This document shows, in pieces, positions 1 through 7,569 of a stretch of DNA of 42,755 nt. The translations under genes and the position numbers were made by a program. The first letter of the stretch is position 1, and every line of letters begins with the position of its first letter. This DNA is from Legionella maceachernii (GTDB lineage Bacteria > Pseudomonadota > Gammaproteobacteria > Legionellales > Legionellaceae). Below the pieces are notes generated by a model. That model worked only from the letters and a program-made list of their open reading frames with translations, searched no databases and was not told the origin of the DNA. The stretch covers positions 1-42,755 of the forward strand of contig NZ_FUXJ01000023.1 of assembly GCF_900167045.1 (NCBI RefSeq), read 5' to 3'.

Positions 1-1559
1 ATCGGTGATTGTGTAGCCATGACCTTTCCTCCGTGGAGATTAACAACTTTTTTAACAATAGCTAATCCTAACCCAATATGTTTATCTCCAATTCCTGCGT
101 CTTCAGCAATTGTATATTCAGAAAAAATGTCATCCGCACCATCATCCGGCAAGCCTGGGCCATCATCGTCTACGTGAAGTAAAATATGACTATTATCCAG
201 CGAAATGGTTAAAGAAATAGTGTGCTCTGCAAATTTCATGGCATTTGTAATCAAATTGGTAACAGCATGTTTTAAAATATTTTCATCTATGTATGCTTTC
301 AAAGAATTTAACTCATTAGAATGAAATGTAATTTCAAATGTTGAGGAAGAATAAGACTCTAATAACTTTCTTAACCATACTATTATATCGGTCTCAGACT
401 GTTTTAATTTCAATTCGTTTGAATGCATTTTTGAGTAAATCAAAAAAGTGCTGACGAGCCGATTCATATCTGCAATATCTTCTTGTATGCTGTTTATCTG
501 TTTATTGAGCAATGCATCTTCAGCGTTTTTCCTTTTGATACTATCCGTCGCCATTTGTATGGTTGACAAAGGGGTCCTAATTTCATGCGCGACAAACCGG
601 CACAATTGTTTATGTGATTCAATCAGTTCTTTTAATTGCTCACCCATTTGGATGATATTTCTATACAGCCCATACAAAACAGAGGTAGTACCTATTTTCC
701 GATGAAAATCAAAGTTCCCTTGACTGAAATTTTTAGTTATCTGATACACCTTTTTCATATTTCTAACAAAAAGCAATGAAAATAAGGCAATAAGACAAAG
801 GGATATAAAAAAGAAAGTTCCTATAAAATAGTACATAACATCACTGATTCTTGCCATAACTGGCAGATAGCTTAGTGGGCCAATTTTGAGTATTCCACCA
901 CTAAAACTATAATAGAGAATAACAATTTGTGACGAGTTTTTATTTGTTTCAAATACTAGACGCTTTGTTGATAAAGAATTAATTATATTACCTGGTAAGT
1001 ATTTACTTTTAGTTTTATAAACATGGAGAGGGAAACCATATATTTTTTCTAAATGTAATAGTTCATTACTCCAGGTATTTTTTGATTTTGATAATAAATG
1101 TTGAACGATTTGTTTTAAAACAGGATTCATATAATTAAAAATAATTTCGCCAGGATCTGAAAAATTGTAAGCTAATGCATATGGGGTATTACCAATTTTT
1201 TTATACGCAGTATGTTCTACAATTACCTCGTTTAGAAATTGATAGGTTGTACCTGATAAAAAAATGATTTCACCATTATTTAATTGATTATTCTGCACCA
1301 GAGTGAGTTTTAGACTGTCGATTGCTATAAGATGAATAACATTATCTGTTTTCTTCTTTATTATCGCATCCCAGTTTGATTTCGGGTTATTAATTAACTC
1401 TTTTTCTAAACTAATTAAAAGCCCTTGCGAGGTCGTTTTTCCAGCATTAACAACTATCTTTGTCTCAACTGACTTTAAATATTTAAAAAATGCCAAAACA
1501 AGAATTAAAAAAATCACAAAGAACGCAGTCAAAATTTTAATATAAATATTAAATTTCAT
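1..1559 (-). CDS. Membrane sensor histidine kinase (3' end beyond window)
   Basis: Two-component sensor kinase, about 519 residues visible; the C-terminus runs off the left edge. Seen: an N-terminal membrane segment (residues about 7-26), an extracytoplasmic region of about 210 residues, a second membrane segment (about 240-262), then a HAMP-like linker, a DHp helix with the phosphoacceptor in VAHEIRTPLS (His about 325), an N box (NLITNAMKFA), the G1 box DDDGPGLPDDG and the G2 box GLGLAIVKKV. By family it autophosphorylates on His in response to a periplasmic signal and passes phosphate to a response regulator. No regulator lies upstream, so the partner may sit beyond position 1. The start ATG overlaps the end of a 33-codon ORF, suggesting translational coupling. 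Ligand unknown. Confidence 0.9.
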   Translation of the reverse strand, partial: MKFNIYIKILTAFFVIFLILVLAFFKYLKSVETKIVVNAGKTTSQGLLISLEKELINNPKSNWDAIIKKKTDNVIHLIAIDSLKLTLVQNNQLNNGEIIFLSGTTYQFLNEVIVEHTAYKKIGNTPYALAYNFSDPGEIIFNYMNPVLKQIVQHLLSKSKNTWSNELLHLEKIYGFPLHVYKTKSKYLPGNIINSLSTKRLVFETNKNSSQIVILYYSFSGGILKIGPLSYLPVMARISDVMYYFIGTFFFISLCLIALFSLLFVRNMKKVYQITKNFSQGNFDFHRKIGTTSVLYGLYRNIIQMGEQLKELIESHKQLCRFVAHEIRTPLSTIQMATDSIKRKNAEDALLNKQINSIQEDIADMNRLVSTFLIYSKMHSNELKLKQSETDIIVWLRKLLESYSSSTFEITFHSNELNSLKAYIDENILKHAVTNLITNAMKFAEHTISLTISLDNSHILLHVDDDGPGLPDDGADDIFSEYTIAEDAGIGDKHIGLGLAIVKKVVNLHGGKVMATQSP

Positions 1560-1650
1560 TACTAGGCACTCTAAATAAAAATAATAGATACCTTTTCACA
1601 AGAAAGTACTCTGGATTATCTTTGATAATTTCAATATCTAATTCTGGCAT
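1549..1650 (-). CDS. 33-aa ORF overlapping the kinase start
   Basis: A short reading frame beginning MPELDIEIIKDNPEYF and ending across the kinase start codon (the kinase ATG lies within its last codons). The C-terminal half is hydrophobic and basic (KRYLLFLFR). I do not recognise it. It could be a coupling leader peptide for the kinase, or the tail of a decayed gene like the fragment just upstream. Confidence 0.3.
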   Translation of the reverse strand: MPELDIEIIKDNPEYFLVKRYLLFLFRVPSNEI

Positions 1651-1657
1651 AATTATC

Positions 1658-1888
1658 CTACGTTTTGTCTATCTTTATAACTCTTGTAATTAGCCTATTT
1701 AAGGCATCCAAATTATCGATATTCGTTATGGCCTCATCAAATAATGATAAAGTCTCTGGATCGTGTGTTTCTAAATACTTGAATGCTTTTTTTGGACCTT
1801 GATAACGCAATTCTTTGAATACAAAATAATCCTCTAGAATTGTGAAGATTGACCATTTTCTAATGATATTTTCTTTTGTGTCATTCCC
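1658..1888 (-). pseudogene. Remnant of a nucleotidyltransferase C-terminal domain
   Basis: The frame of the cupin gene stays open for 76 codons after its TAA, with no ATG start. The peptide (WSIFTILEDYFVF, then GPKKAFKYLETHDPE, then LNRLITRVI) aligns by eye with the helical segment of the nucleotidyltransferase-GNAT protein at 26788-27966 (WLFEALSQFYFRAQ, GKSIIRYLHQENPD, LKKLVEKIL). I read it as a 5'-truncated remnant of a nucleotidyltransferase of the same group. An ATG in another frame at the 5' end soon meets a stop, consistent with frameshift decay. Confidence 0.5.
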
Positions 1889-2191
1889 TTACCTTCTTAT
1901 TTTGTAACCATAATACCAACGGCTTCCTGTGGTGGAACTGGTTTGAACCGTATGATCTACTCCTGCTGGAATCAATACTTCTTCTCCAATAGCAGGTTTT
2001 AACGTTTTATTGTCCACGGTTAAAATAACTTCACCTTCAAGCAACATGAATAACTCATCCGTTTCATGCCTAAAATCCTTCCAAATTTGACCTGGGGGAT
2101 CTTCCCAAAGCTCAAAACTAAAGCCACGAGAGCGCCAATTGTTCTCAATTATTGTTGTATCCAGCATTTTAGGCTCATTATTTAAAATCAT
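1889..2191 (-). CDS. Small single-domain cupin protein
   Basis: A 100-residue cupin. The two conserved cupin motifs are visible: the first around HETDELFMLLEGEV (residues about 42-55) and the second around PAGVDHTVQ (about 75-83), with His/Glu residues that normally bind a metal. By family these are small beta-barrel enzymes or ligand-binding proteins; substrate unknown. It lies 3 bp downstream of the YggU gene and is probably cotranscribed with it. The frame continues past the stop into a nucleotidyltransferase remnant, so the 3' neighbourhood is rearranged. An internal ATG at residue 9 is an alternative start. Confidence 0.8.
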   Translation of the reverse strand: MILNNEPKMLDTTIIENNWRSRGFSFELWEDPPGQIWKDFRHETDELFMLLEGEVILTVDNKTLKPAIGEEVLIPAGVDHTVQTSSTTGSRWYYGYKIRR

Positions 2192-2194
2192 TCT

Positions 2195-2491
2195 TTAAAT
2201 TTTACACCACTGAAGAGCATCAACACCACAACCAATGACTTCAATGATCTTGTGTCGAGACTTAAGGCCTCTCTTTATTTTAATTTGACTTTTAGGGACT
2301 TTGAATAAGACAGACAGGTATCGCACTAATTCCATGTTGGCTTTATCTTCAATAGAAGGTGCCGCGATTTTTATCTTTAGTTCCTCTCCAACAGCACCTA
2401 CTACTTGATTGCATTTGGCACCGGGTTGAATAAGCAAACTAAGAATTAATCCATTATCCTTTTGTTTATACCACGGATATAGGTAAATCAT
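2195..2491 (-). CDS. DUF167/YggU family protein
   Basis: A 98-residue protein of the UPF0235/DUF167 family, close to the usual length (E. coli YggU is about 96). Family signatures are visible: an early QPGAK segment, KIKIAAPSIEDKANMELVRYL and the SRHK segment near the C-terminus. The family is widespread and structurally known, but its biochemical role is not established. In many bacteria yggU follows yggT and proC; neither is present here. It is the first gene of a short minus-strand unit with the cupin (3-bp gap) and is divergent from the kinase gene at 2648. Confidence 0.88.
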   Translation of the reverse strand: MIYLYPWYKQKDNGLILSLLIQPGAKCNQVVGAVGEELKIKIAAPSIEDKANMELVRYLSVLFKVPKSQIKIKRGLKSRHKIIEVIGCGVDALQWCKI

Positions 2492-2530
2492 CTTGCTGTT
2501 CCATTATTTTATCCTGCTTTTACTATTCTA

Positions 2531-2556
2531 TTGAGACTCGCTTTTTTATGTATAAT
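2531..2556 (+). promoter_or_regulatory. Candidate promoter for the APH-like gene at 2648
   Basis: A consensus TATAAT is at 2551-2556. The closest TTGAGA-like element (2531-2536) leaves only 14 bp, so the -35 assignment is weak. It lies in the divergent 156-bp gap between the YggU gene and the kinase gene. Confidence 0.4.
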
Positions 2557-2590
2557 ATTCTCTTGGTAACTATTTAAAGGGAAGTTTTTT

Positions 2591-2638
2591 ATGTTAAGTA
2601 AGACTTATATTTTTCTCGTCATTTTTTATGCATTTTAA
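2591..2638 (+). CDS. 15-codon hydrophobic upstream ORF
   Basis: A tiny frame (MLSKTYIFLVIFYAF) with a good Shine-Dalgarno-like AAAGGGAAG upstream, ending 9 bp before the kinase ATG. The kinase start itself has no evident ribosome-binding site. It could be a leader peptide that couples translation of the kinase, or chance. Confidence 0.3.
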   Translation: MLSKTYIFLVIFYAF

Positions 2639-2647
2639 CTTCCAAAA

Positions 2648-3625
2648 ATGAATAATCTACTACCACTTTTCAAATGGGGAACCGATTACCTGGTTTCTAA
2701 TGGCTACTCAATAGAGCACTCACCAGAAATTGTATTGTCAACACCGTGGTCTCATGTGATCCGATTTGCAACATCAACAGAGAATTTTTATTTAAAACAA
2801 ACACCACCCTCTCTTTTTCTATCTAATGAGCCCAAAATCATTCGAGTATTGTCATCCCAATTCCATGCCAATGTGCCCGATATAATTGAAATTAATGAGG
2901 ATTTACATTGTTTTCTAATGAAGGATGCGGGTATTTCTTTGCGTCAAACGCTTAAAACCAACTTCAAGCCAGAGCTATTATGCCAAGCAATAAAGCAATA
3001 TGCCACAATCCAACTCAGCGCAGAAGAATGTATCGCGACATTTCTCAAACTAGGCGTACCTGATTGGCGATTAAATCAATTACCCTTTCTTTATGATCAC
3101 ATGTTAAAGCAAACTGCTTTTTTAAAAGCAGAGGGTCTAACGGATAAAGAATTGCAAACATTACACAGTCTAAGTCCGAAATTTTCAGCGCAGTGCGAAT
3201 TATTAGCAAGCTTTAGGATTCCTGAAACCATAGGTTATCACGATTTTCATGATAAGAATGTTCTTCTTGACCCAATTACTAAAAGAATGACGTTTGTTGA
3301 TTGGGGAGAGACCGCGATCATTCATCCATTTTTTTCGTTACATACCTGTCTAGAACAATCGATTACTCACTATGGAGTAACAGAAGGTGATTCAACATAC
3401 CAGAAACTTCAAGATGCTTGCCTCGAAAAATGGTTAGGATTAGCGACAAAGGAACGGTTATTAAGTGCATTCCTTTTAGCGAAACAAATCCGGCTATTTT
3501 GGAATATACTCGCGTCTAATCAGTTTATACTAAGTGTGGATCGACAGGCCTACCAGGCCTACTATCCCAATCAGCATAGCCCGATCGCAGGTGGCTTTAA
3601 AGCGTTTCTTGAGGGCATGCATTAA
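2648..3625 (+). CDS. APH-fold phosphotransferase, paralogue of 14797-15747
   Basis: A 325-residue protein of the aminoglycoside/choline kinase-like fold. The catalytic loop near residue 198 reads YHDFHDKN and the metal-binding segment is VDWGE (about 218-222). Compared with the canonical HxDxxxxN of the family and the paralogue at 14797 (HADFHDKN), the first His is Tyr here; the catalytic Asp and the Asn are kept. The two proteins share long motifs such as LGVPDWRL, LHCFLM and DAGI. Substrate unknown; the paralogue stands next to another kinase, so an antibiotic or small-metabolite hydroxyl is plausible. ATG 2648 is the first in frame, but lacks a clear ribosome-binding site. Confidence 0.8.
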   Translation: MNNLLPLFKWGTDYLVSNGYSIEHSPEIVLSTPWSHVIRFATSTENFYLKQTPPSLFLSNEPKIIRVLSSQFHANVPDIIEINEDLHCFLMKDAGISLRQTLKTNFKPELLCQAIKQYATIQLSAEECIATFLKLGVPDWRLNQLPFLYDHMLKQTAFLKAEGLTDKELQTLHSLSPKFSAQCELLASFRIPETIGYHDFHDKNVLLDPITKRMTFVDWGETAIIHPFFSLHTCLEQSITHYGVTEGDSTYQKLQDACLEKWLGLATKERLLSAFLLAKQIRLFWNILASNQFILSVDRQAYQAYYPNQHSPIAGGFKAFLEGMH

Positions 3626-3732
3626 ACCCAAGGTTCGTTGCTATTAGAATAATCATAATAAGCAAATTATTAGTTCTATAAGTATTCATGATACACTACT
3701 GACATGATTTGGCAGCAGTATTTATTACAATA

Positions 3733-4425
3733 ATGTCTCGAACTGAACGTTTATTTGATTTAATTCAATTACTACGACGTCATCGATTACCCGTGAGTGG
3801 CAAAAATCTTTCAGAAGAATTAGGCGTGAGCCTACGGACTCTTTACCGAGATATAATAACCTTACAATCCTTAGGCGCGCCAATTGAAGGCGAGCCCGGT
3901 GTTGGTTATGTGCTTAAATCTGGTTTTATGTTGCCTCCTTTGATGTTTTCAGATGATGAAATTGAGGCAATGGTGCTAGGGTCACGTTGGGTTGCACAAC
4001 GAGCGGATACTCAACTTAAAATCGCAGCTCAAAATGTGCTTGCAAAAATTTCAGCAGTCCTTCCTACTGAATTAAAACACCAACTAGAAACTTCAGGACT
4101 CTTAGTTCCCCCAGGAAAATGTGCCGAAAGTAAGGATAGTGATCTTATTCTCATTCGCAAAGCGATACGTTTAGAGCGAAAAATCGAATTAGAATATCAA
4201 GATCTCCAAAACAATCATTCGACACGAATACTCTGGCCTATTGCGCTCGGCTTTTTTGATGAAGCGCATCTCATGGTGGGTTGGTGTGAACTTAGGCAGG
4301 ACTTCCGCCACTTCAGAACCGATAGAATTCTTCAATTATCCATTAAAGAACAAAAATATTCCGAACGCCGACAATCCCTTTTAAAGAAGTGGCGCACCCT
4401 ACATAATATTCCCCAATCCTATTGA
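3733..4425 (+). CDS. HTH/WYL-domain transcriptional regulator (YafY type)
   Basis: A 230-residue regulator with an N-terminal winged helix (residues 1-60; MSRTERLFDLIQLLRRH and a recognition region SLRTLYRDIITL) and a WYL-type ligand-sensing domain (about 130-215). The frame opens earlier at a TTG (3709), but family members begin MSRTERLF, so ATG 3733 is chosen. By family it binds DNA and responds to a small ligand through WYL. It immediately precedes the VOC/EVE/GyrI-like/AlkD run on the same strand and is the obvious candidate to control it; that is inference. Confidence 0.88.
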   Translation: MSRTERLFDLIQLLRRHRLPVSGKNLSEELGVSLRTLYRDIITLQSLGAPIEGEPGVGYVLKSGFMLPPLMFSDDEIEAMVLGSRWVAQRADTQLKIAAQNVLAKISAVLPTELKHQLETSGLLVPPGKCAESKDSDLILIRKAIRLERKIELEYQDLQNNHSTRILWPIALGFFDEAHLMVGWCELRQDFRHFRTDRILQLSIKEQKYSERRQSLLKKWRTLHNIPQSY

Positions 4426-4502
4426 ATAATGCTGACAAAAACTGTCATGAGTCTGTTTTATATTCCCCAATGAATTTAACGAAATAAAAAACAGGAGAAA
4501 TC

Positions 4503-4871
4503 ATGACATTCGACCCCAATTTAGTTCTATTTTATGTGAGCAATATAGAAAACAGTACACGTTTTTACTCAGAATTACTCAATGCCCAGCCTATCCACAT
4601 TGAGCCTGATTACGCCATGTTTCTATTAAAATCCGGTTTACGATTAGGATTATGGTCTCAAAATTCTGCGTTACCTGCACCAACTGCATTGGGTGGCGGT
4701 AGCGAACTCGCCATTTTGGTTCCCGATGAACAAGCCGTTGATGAACTTTTTAGAAATTATCAAACGAAGAACTTTAAAATGATACAAGAACCAACACCAA
4801 TGGATTTTGGTTACACGTTTGTAACCTGCGACCCAGATGGTCATCGAATTCGCTTTTTTTCAAAGAACTGA
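4503..4871 (+). CDS. VOC (glyoxalase/bleomycin-resistance) family protein
   Basis: A 122-residue single VOC domain. It opens with the typical LVLFYVSNIENSTRFYSELL and ends with FVTCDPDGHRIRFF, the two halves of the beta-alpha-beta-beta-beta module. A clear AGGAGA ribosome-binding site stands 7 bp before the ATG. Family members are metal-dependent lyases, dioxygenases or antibiotic-binding proteins; nothing in the sequence fixes which. The EVE gene follows after 2 bp, so the two are likely cotranslated. Confidence 0.85.
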   Translation: MTFDPNLVLFYVSNIENSTRFYSELLNAQPIHIEPDYAMFLLKSGLRLGLWSQNSALPAPTALGGGSELAILVPDEQAVDELFRNYQTKNFKMIQEPTPMDFGYTFVTCDPDGHRIRFFSKN

Positions 4872-4873
4872 TC

Positions 4874-5302
4874 ATGAACCAAAACTGGCTGGCTGTCGCC
4901 TGCGCGTCCCACGTACGGATTGGAGTGGAAGGAGGCTTTATGCAAGTTTGCCACGGTAAACTTGCGCCTCTAAAAAAAATACAAGCAGGTGATTGCATCA
5001 TCTATTACTCACCAACTCTGCACTTTAAAGGCATTGAGAAATTGCAAGCATTTACAGCACTTGGAATCATTCTACCTGGCGACCCCTACCAGGTAGATAT
5101 GGGCAATGGTTTTTTTCCATTTCGACGCAATGTACTTTGGGCCAATAAAGGATTTGATGTTCCCATACACGCGCTCATTGAATCACTTGAATTGACAAAA
5201 AATAACAAGAATTGGGGATACCCCTTTCGTTTTGGATTATTAAAAATCACTGAAGAGGACAAACGCATCATTGCGAATGCCATGCAGGCTTATATTAATT
5301 AA
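4874..5302 (+). CDS. EVE-domain protein
   Basis: A 142-residue protein consisting of one EVE domain. Seen: an N-terminal WLAVACASHVRIGVEGGFMQVCHG segment in parts, KKIQAGDCIIYYSP and a C-terminal RFGLLKITEEDKRII. EVE domains belong to the PUA-like fold, and the characterised relatives recognise modified bases in DNA or RNA. Here it sits between a VOC protein and a GyrI-like protein, with an AlkD-like glycosylase downstream. A base-recognition role beside a base-repair enzyme is attractive but inferred. Confidence 0.85.
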   Translation: MNQNWLAVACASHVRIGVEGGFMQVCHGKLAPLKKIQAGDCIIYYSPTLHFKGIEKLQAFTALGIILPGDPYQVDMGNGFFPFRRNVLWANKGFDVPIHALIESLELTKNNKNWGYPFRFGLLKITEEDKRIIANAMQAYIN

Positions 5303-5323
5303 AACTTCTATTTGGAGAACCGT

Positions 5324-5782
5324 ATGACTGTTATTATCCCCCAATTGACTCAGATTCAAGAATTTACAGTAACTGGAATGAGTGTAAGAACAAAAAATGA
5401 AGAGGAGTTTAATCCTCAAACGGCAAGACTGCCTCAACTATGGGAACAATTCTTTGATTCAAACATCAGAGCACAACAAGAAAAGCCGGTTTATGGCGTA
5501 TACCACCATTATGAGTCCGACTCATCAGGGTACTATACAGTCACCGCGGGAATAGAAATTGTGAATGAATCTAAAGCTACGAACTTAGATAGAGTCGCTA
5601 TAAAAGCGGGCAACTATCTGGTTTTTGAAGCAATCGGTCCTAATCCCTCAGCAATCATTAATGCCTGGCAAACTATTTGGAGCTATTTTAATAAAAAATC
5701 AATATACGAAAGAACCTACCTCACTGATTTTGAGCTCTATAAAAAACCTCATGAAAGTGCAGTATACATAGGCATAAAATAA
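5324..5782 (+). CDS. GyrI-like / AraC effector-binding domain protein
   Basis: A 152-residue stand-alone effector-binding domain (GyrI-like small-molecule-binding fold), with the family's YGVYHHYESD and AGNYLVFEAIGP segments. The frame opens at a TTG at 5312, but the GGAG at 5313-5316 is placed as the ribosome-binding site for ATG 5324, so that start is chosen. Family members bind amphipathic drugs or act as small-molecule sequesterers or hydrolases; stand-alone forms occur in integron cassettes. It lies 21 bp after the EVE gene and 19 bp before the AlkD-like gene, probably one operon. Confidence 0.82.
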   Translation: MTVIIPQLTQIQEFTVTGMSVRTKNEEEFNPQTARLPQLWEQFFDSNIRAQQEKPVYGVYHHYESDSSGYYTVTAGIEIVNESKATNLDRVAIKAGNYLVFEAIGPNPSAIINAWQTIWSYFNKKSIYERTYLTDFELYKKPHESAVYIGIK

Positions 5783-5801
5783 CCAACATAAGACATTAAC
5801 T

Positions 5802-6536
5802 ATGACAACAACTCTAAATAAAACCGAAATGATGGAGTCACTCAAAACACTTAGAAGCGAGCTCGAGTTACTCAAAAAACCTGATTCGCAGCCAAAAACA
5901 ATCTATTATAAAACGGGACCAGGAGATTATGCAGAGCATGACCAATTTATGGGTGTAAGCGTCCCTGATTTAAGAAAAGTCGCCAAACGTTATCAATTAC
6001 TGCCCTTTTCTTTGTTACAAGAATTGTTGTATTCGCCCATTAATGAAGAACGCTTATTAGCACTATTAATTTTAGTAATCCATTATCAAAAAGGAGATAC
6101 AGGTCTAAAACAAACGATTTTTCAATTTTATTTAACTCATATGAATCAGATTAATAACTGGAATTTGGTTGATGCTTCAGCCCATTGGATTGTTGGGGCG
6201 CATTTATTAGATAAGGACAAAGCACTCCTTTTCACCCTTACAGAAAGCACTAACCTTTGGGAAAAACGTATCGCCATAGTCGCTACTTGGTATTTTATTC
6301 GAAACAATCATTTTGACTGCACTCTTAAACTTGCAGAAAAACTGCTATGTGACAATCATGATTTAATTCATAAGGCAGTAGGCTGGATGTTAAGAGAGGC
6401 TGGGAAACGCAACCAATCCATCCTCATCGAATTCTTAAATCGCCATGCGTATCGGATGCCAAGAACTATGCTTCGTTACGCCATTGAGCGATTGATGCCA
6501 ACAATGCGGAAAAATTATTTATCAGCTAAGAAGTAA
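5802..6536 (+). CDS. AlkD-like DNA alkylation repair HEAT-repeat protein
   Basis: A 244-residue protein of the DNA alkylation repair (AlkC/AlkD) family made of HEAT-like helical repeats. Recognisable segments: YYKTGPGDYAEHDQFMGVSV near residue 36, NNWNLVDASAHWIVG, LWEKRIAIVATWYFIR and KAVGWMLREAGKR. Known AlkD enzymes excise N3- and N7-alkylated purines using Trp and Asp residues in such motifs, and W/D residues are present. It ends a five-gene plus-strand unit (WYL, VOC, EVE, GyrI-like, AlkD) and is convergent with the next gene. High confidence in family; exact lesion not known. Confidence 0.9.
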   Translation: MTTTLNKTEMMESLKTLRSELELLKKPDSQPKTIYYKTGPGDYAEHDQFMGVSVPDLRKVAKRYQLLPFSLLQELLYSPINEERLLALLILVIHYQKGDTGLKQTIFQFYLTHMNQINNWNLVDASAHWIVGAHLLDKDKALLFTLTESTNLWEKRIAIVATWYFIRNNHFDCTLKLAEKLLCDNHDLIHKAVGWMLREAGKRNQSILIEFLNRHAYRMPRTMLRYAIERLMPTMRKNYLSAKK

Positions 6537-6587
6537 ATCTAGGATAGGAAAATATGACCTTCTTGGCTAAAGCTATATGCTCTAATA

Positions 6588-7559
6588 CTACACGCAGTAT
6601 GACCATCCCCAATGAGTTAAAAAGGTATTTTTATCCTCTTCTGACTGCTGAGCAGTTCTATTTTTTCCAGTCAAAACCTGTTCAAGATAATAGCGTCCAT
6701 CCTCAAAGAATCGTTGAAGCTGATAAAATCGACACAATTCATGGTTAATGCTGCACTTGGGGTTTAATTTTAAATAGAACTCAGTCAATGGAGCCTGTTC
6801 ATAATGCCAAAGATCTCTCTCAATCGGTGCAATTTTAACTCCGTCCCAATCAACTAACCAAACATCAAAAGGAGTTTGTAGTACATTATAGTGGTGAGGG
6901 TCACCATGAGTTAGAGCAAAAGGGACTGGCTGCTGAGTGAACTTCTTTTTCCATTCTTGTAATTGAGATAGCCCTTGTAACAATTGCTTTTTATAACACT
7001 CCAGTTGGGACAACATCGATTCTGCATGCGTATCCTCAATCACCTCAACTGCATTGTTAATCCAATCCTTTATCCCTAACGCATAATTGATATCAAAATG
7101 TTCTGTCTCAAAAAATGAGAACTCATGAACTGGAATTTGATGTAATTGAAATAGAAGAGTACCCATTTTATCGACCAAGAGCTGATTGGGCGAATAGGCT
7201 GGATGAATCCCTTCAATGTAGTCAAACAATGTCAAAATCAATTCATTGGTCCTAAAACAATAATGACCCTGAACATCTGAAATCATATAGGACAAGTTCT
7301 TCATGCCAAATTCGTTTCTGAATCGATTTAAAGCGATACCGATCTGATTGAGTGATTCAATTGTAGGATGGATTGGAACCAGCGATTGGCCTTCAGGATA
7401 AACTTTTAGAAAATATTTTTTATTCGTATTCGTTGAAATAACAAATCCATAAAAAGACCCCACCTCAACAAAATGGAGCTCTGAGGCCATAATCTGATAG
7501 CCTTGATATAAAAAATCCATCAGCTGTTCATCAGAATAATTTAATTCTCCACGGCGCAT
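6588..7559 (-). CDS. APH-fold phosphotransferase, APH(9)-like organisation
   Basis: A 323-residue kinase with an intact catalytic loop HGDPHHYN (about 225-232) and metal-binding VDWDG followed by APIERDLWHYE. That last segment is arranged as in the spectinomycin kinase APH(9) described from Legionella pneumophila, where the same position reads IDWDEPMLAPKERDL (from memory). The N-terminus carries a nucleotide-binding lobe with YFLKVY. The family assignment is firm. Spectinomycin as substrate is only a guess, since overall similarity looks modest. It lies 10 bp downstream of the P-loop-GNAT gene and is probably cotranscribed. Confidence 0.82.
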   Translation of the reverse strand: MRRGELNYSDEQLMDFLYQGYQIMASELHFVEVGSFYGFVISTNTNKKYFLKVYPEGQSLVPIHPTIESLNQIGIALNRFRNEFGMKNLSYMISDVQGHYCFRTNELILTLFDYIEGIHPAYSPNQLLVDKMGTLLFQLHQIPVHEFSFFETEHFDINYALGIKDWINNAVEVIEDTHAESMLSQLECYKKQLLQGLSQLQEWKKKFTQQPVPFALTHGDPHHYNVLQTPFDVWLVDWDGVKIAPIERDLWHYEQAPLTEFYLKLNPKCSINHELCRFYQLQRFFEDGRYYLEQVLTGKNRTAQQSEEDKNTFLTHWGWSYCV

Positions 7560-7569
7560 CTCTAACCCT

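Noticed and set aside
6554-6748. 64-codon plus-strand frame after the AlkD-like gene
   Set aside because: It lies within the kinase gene on the other strand and shows no family features.
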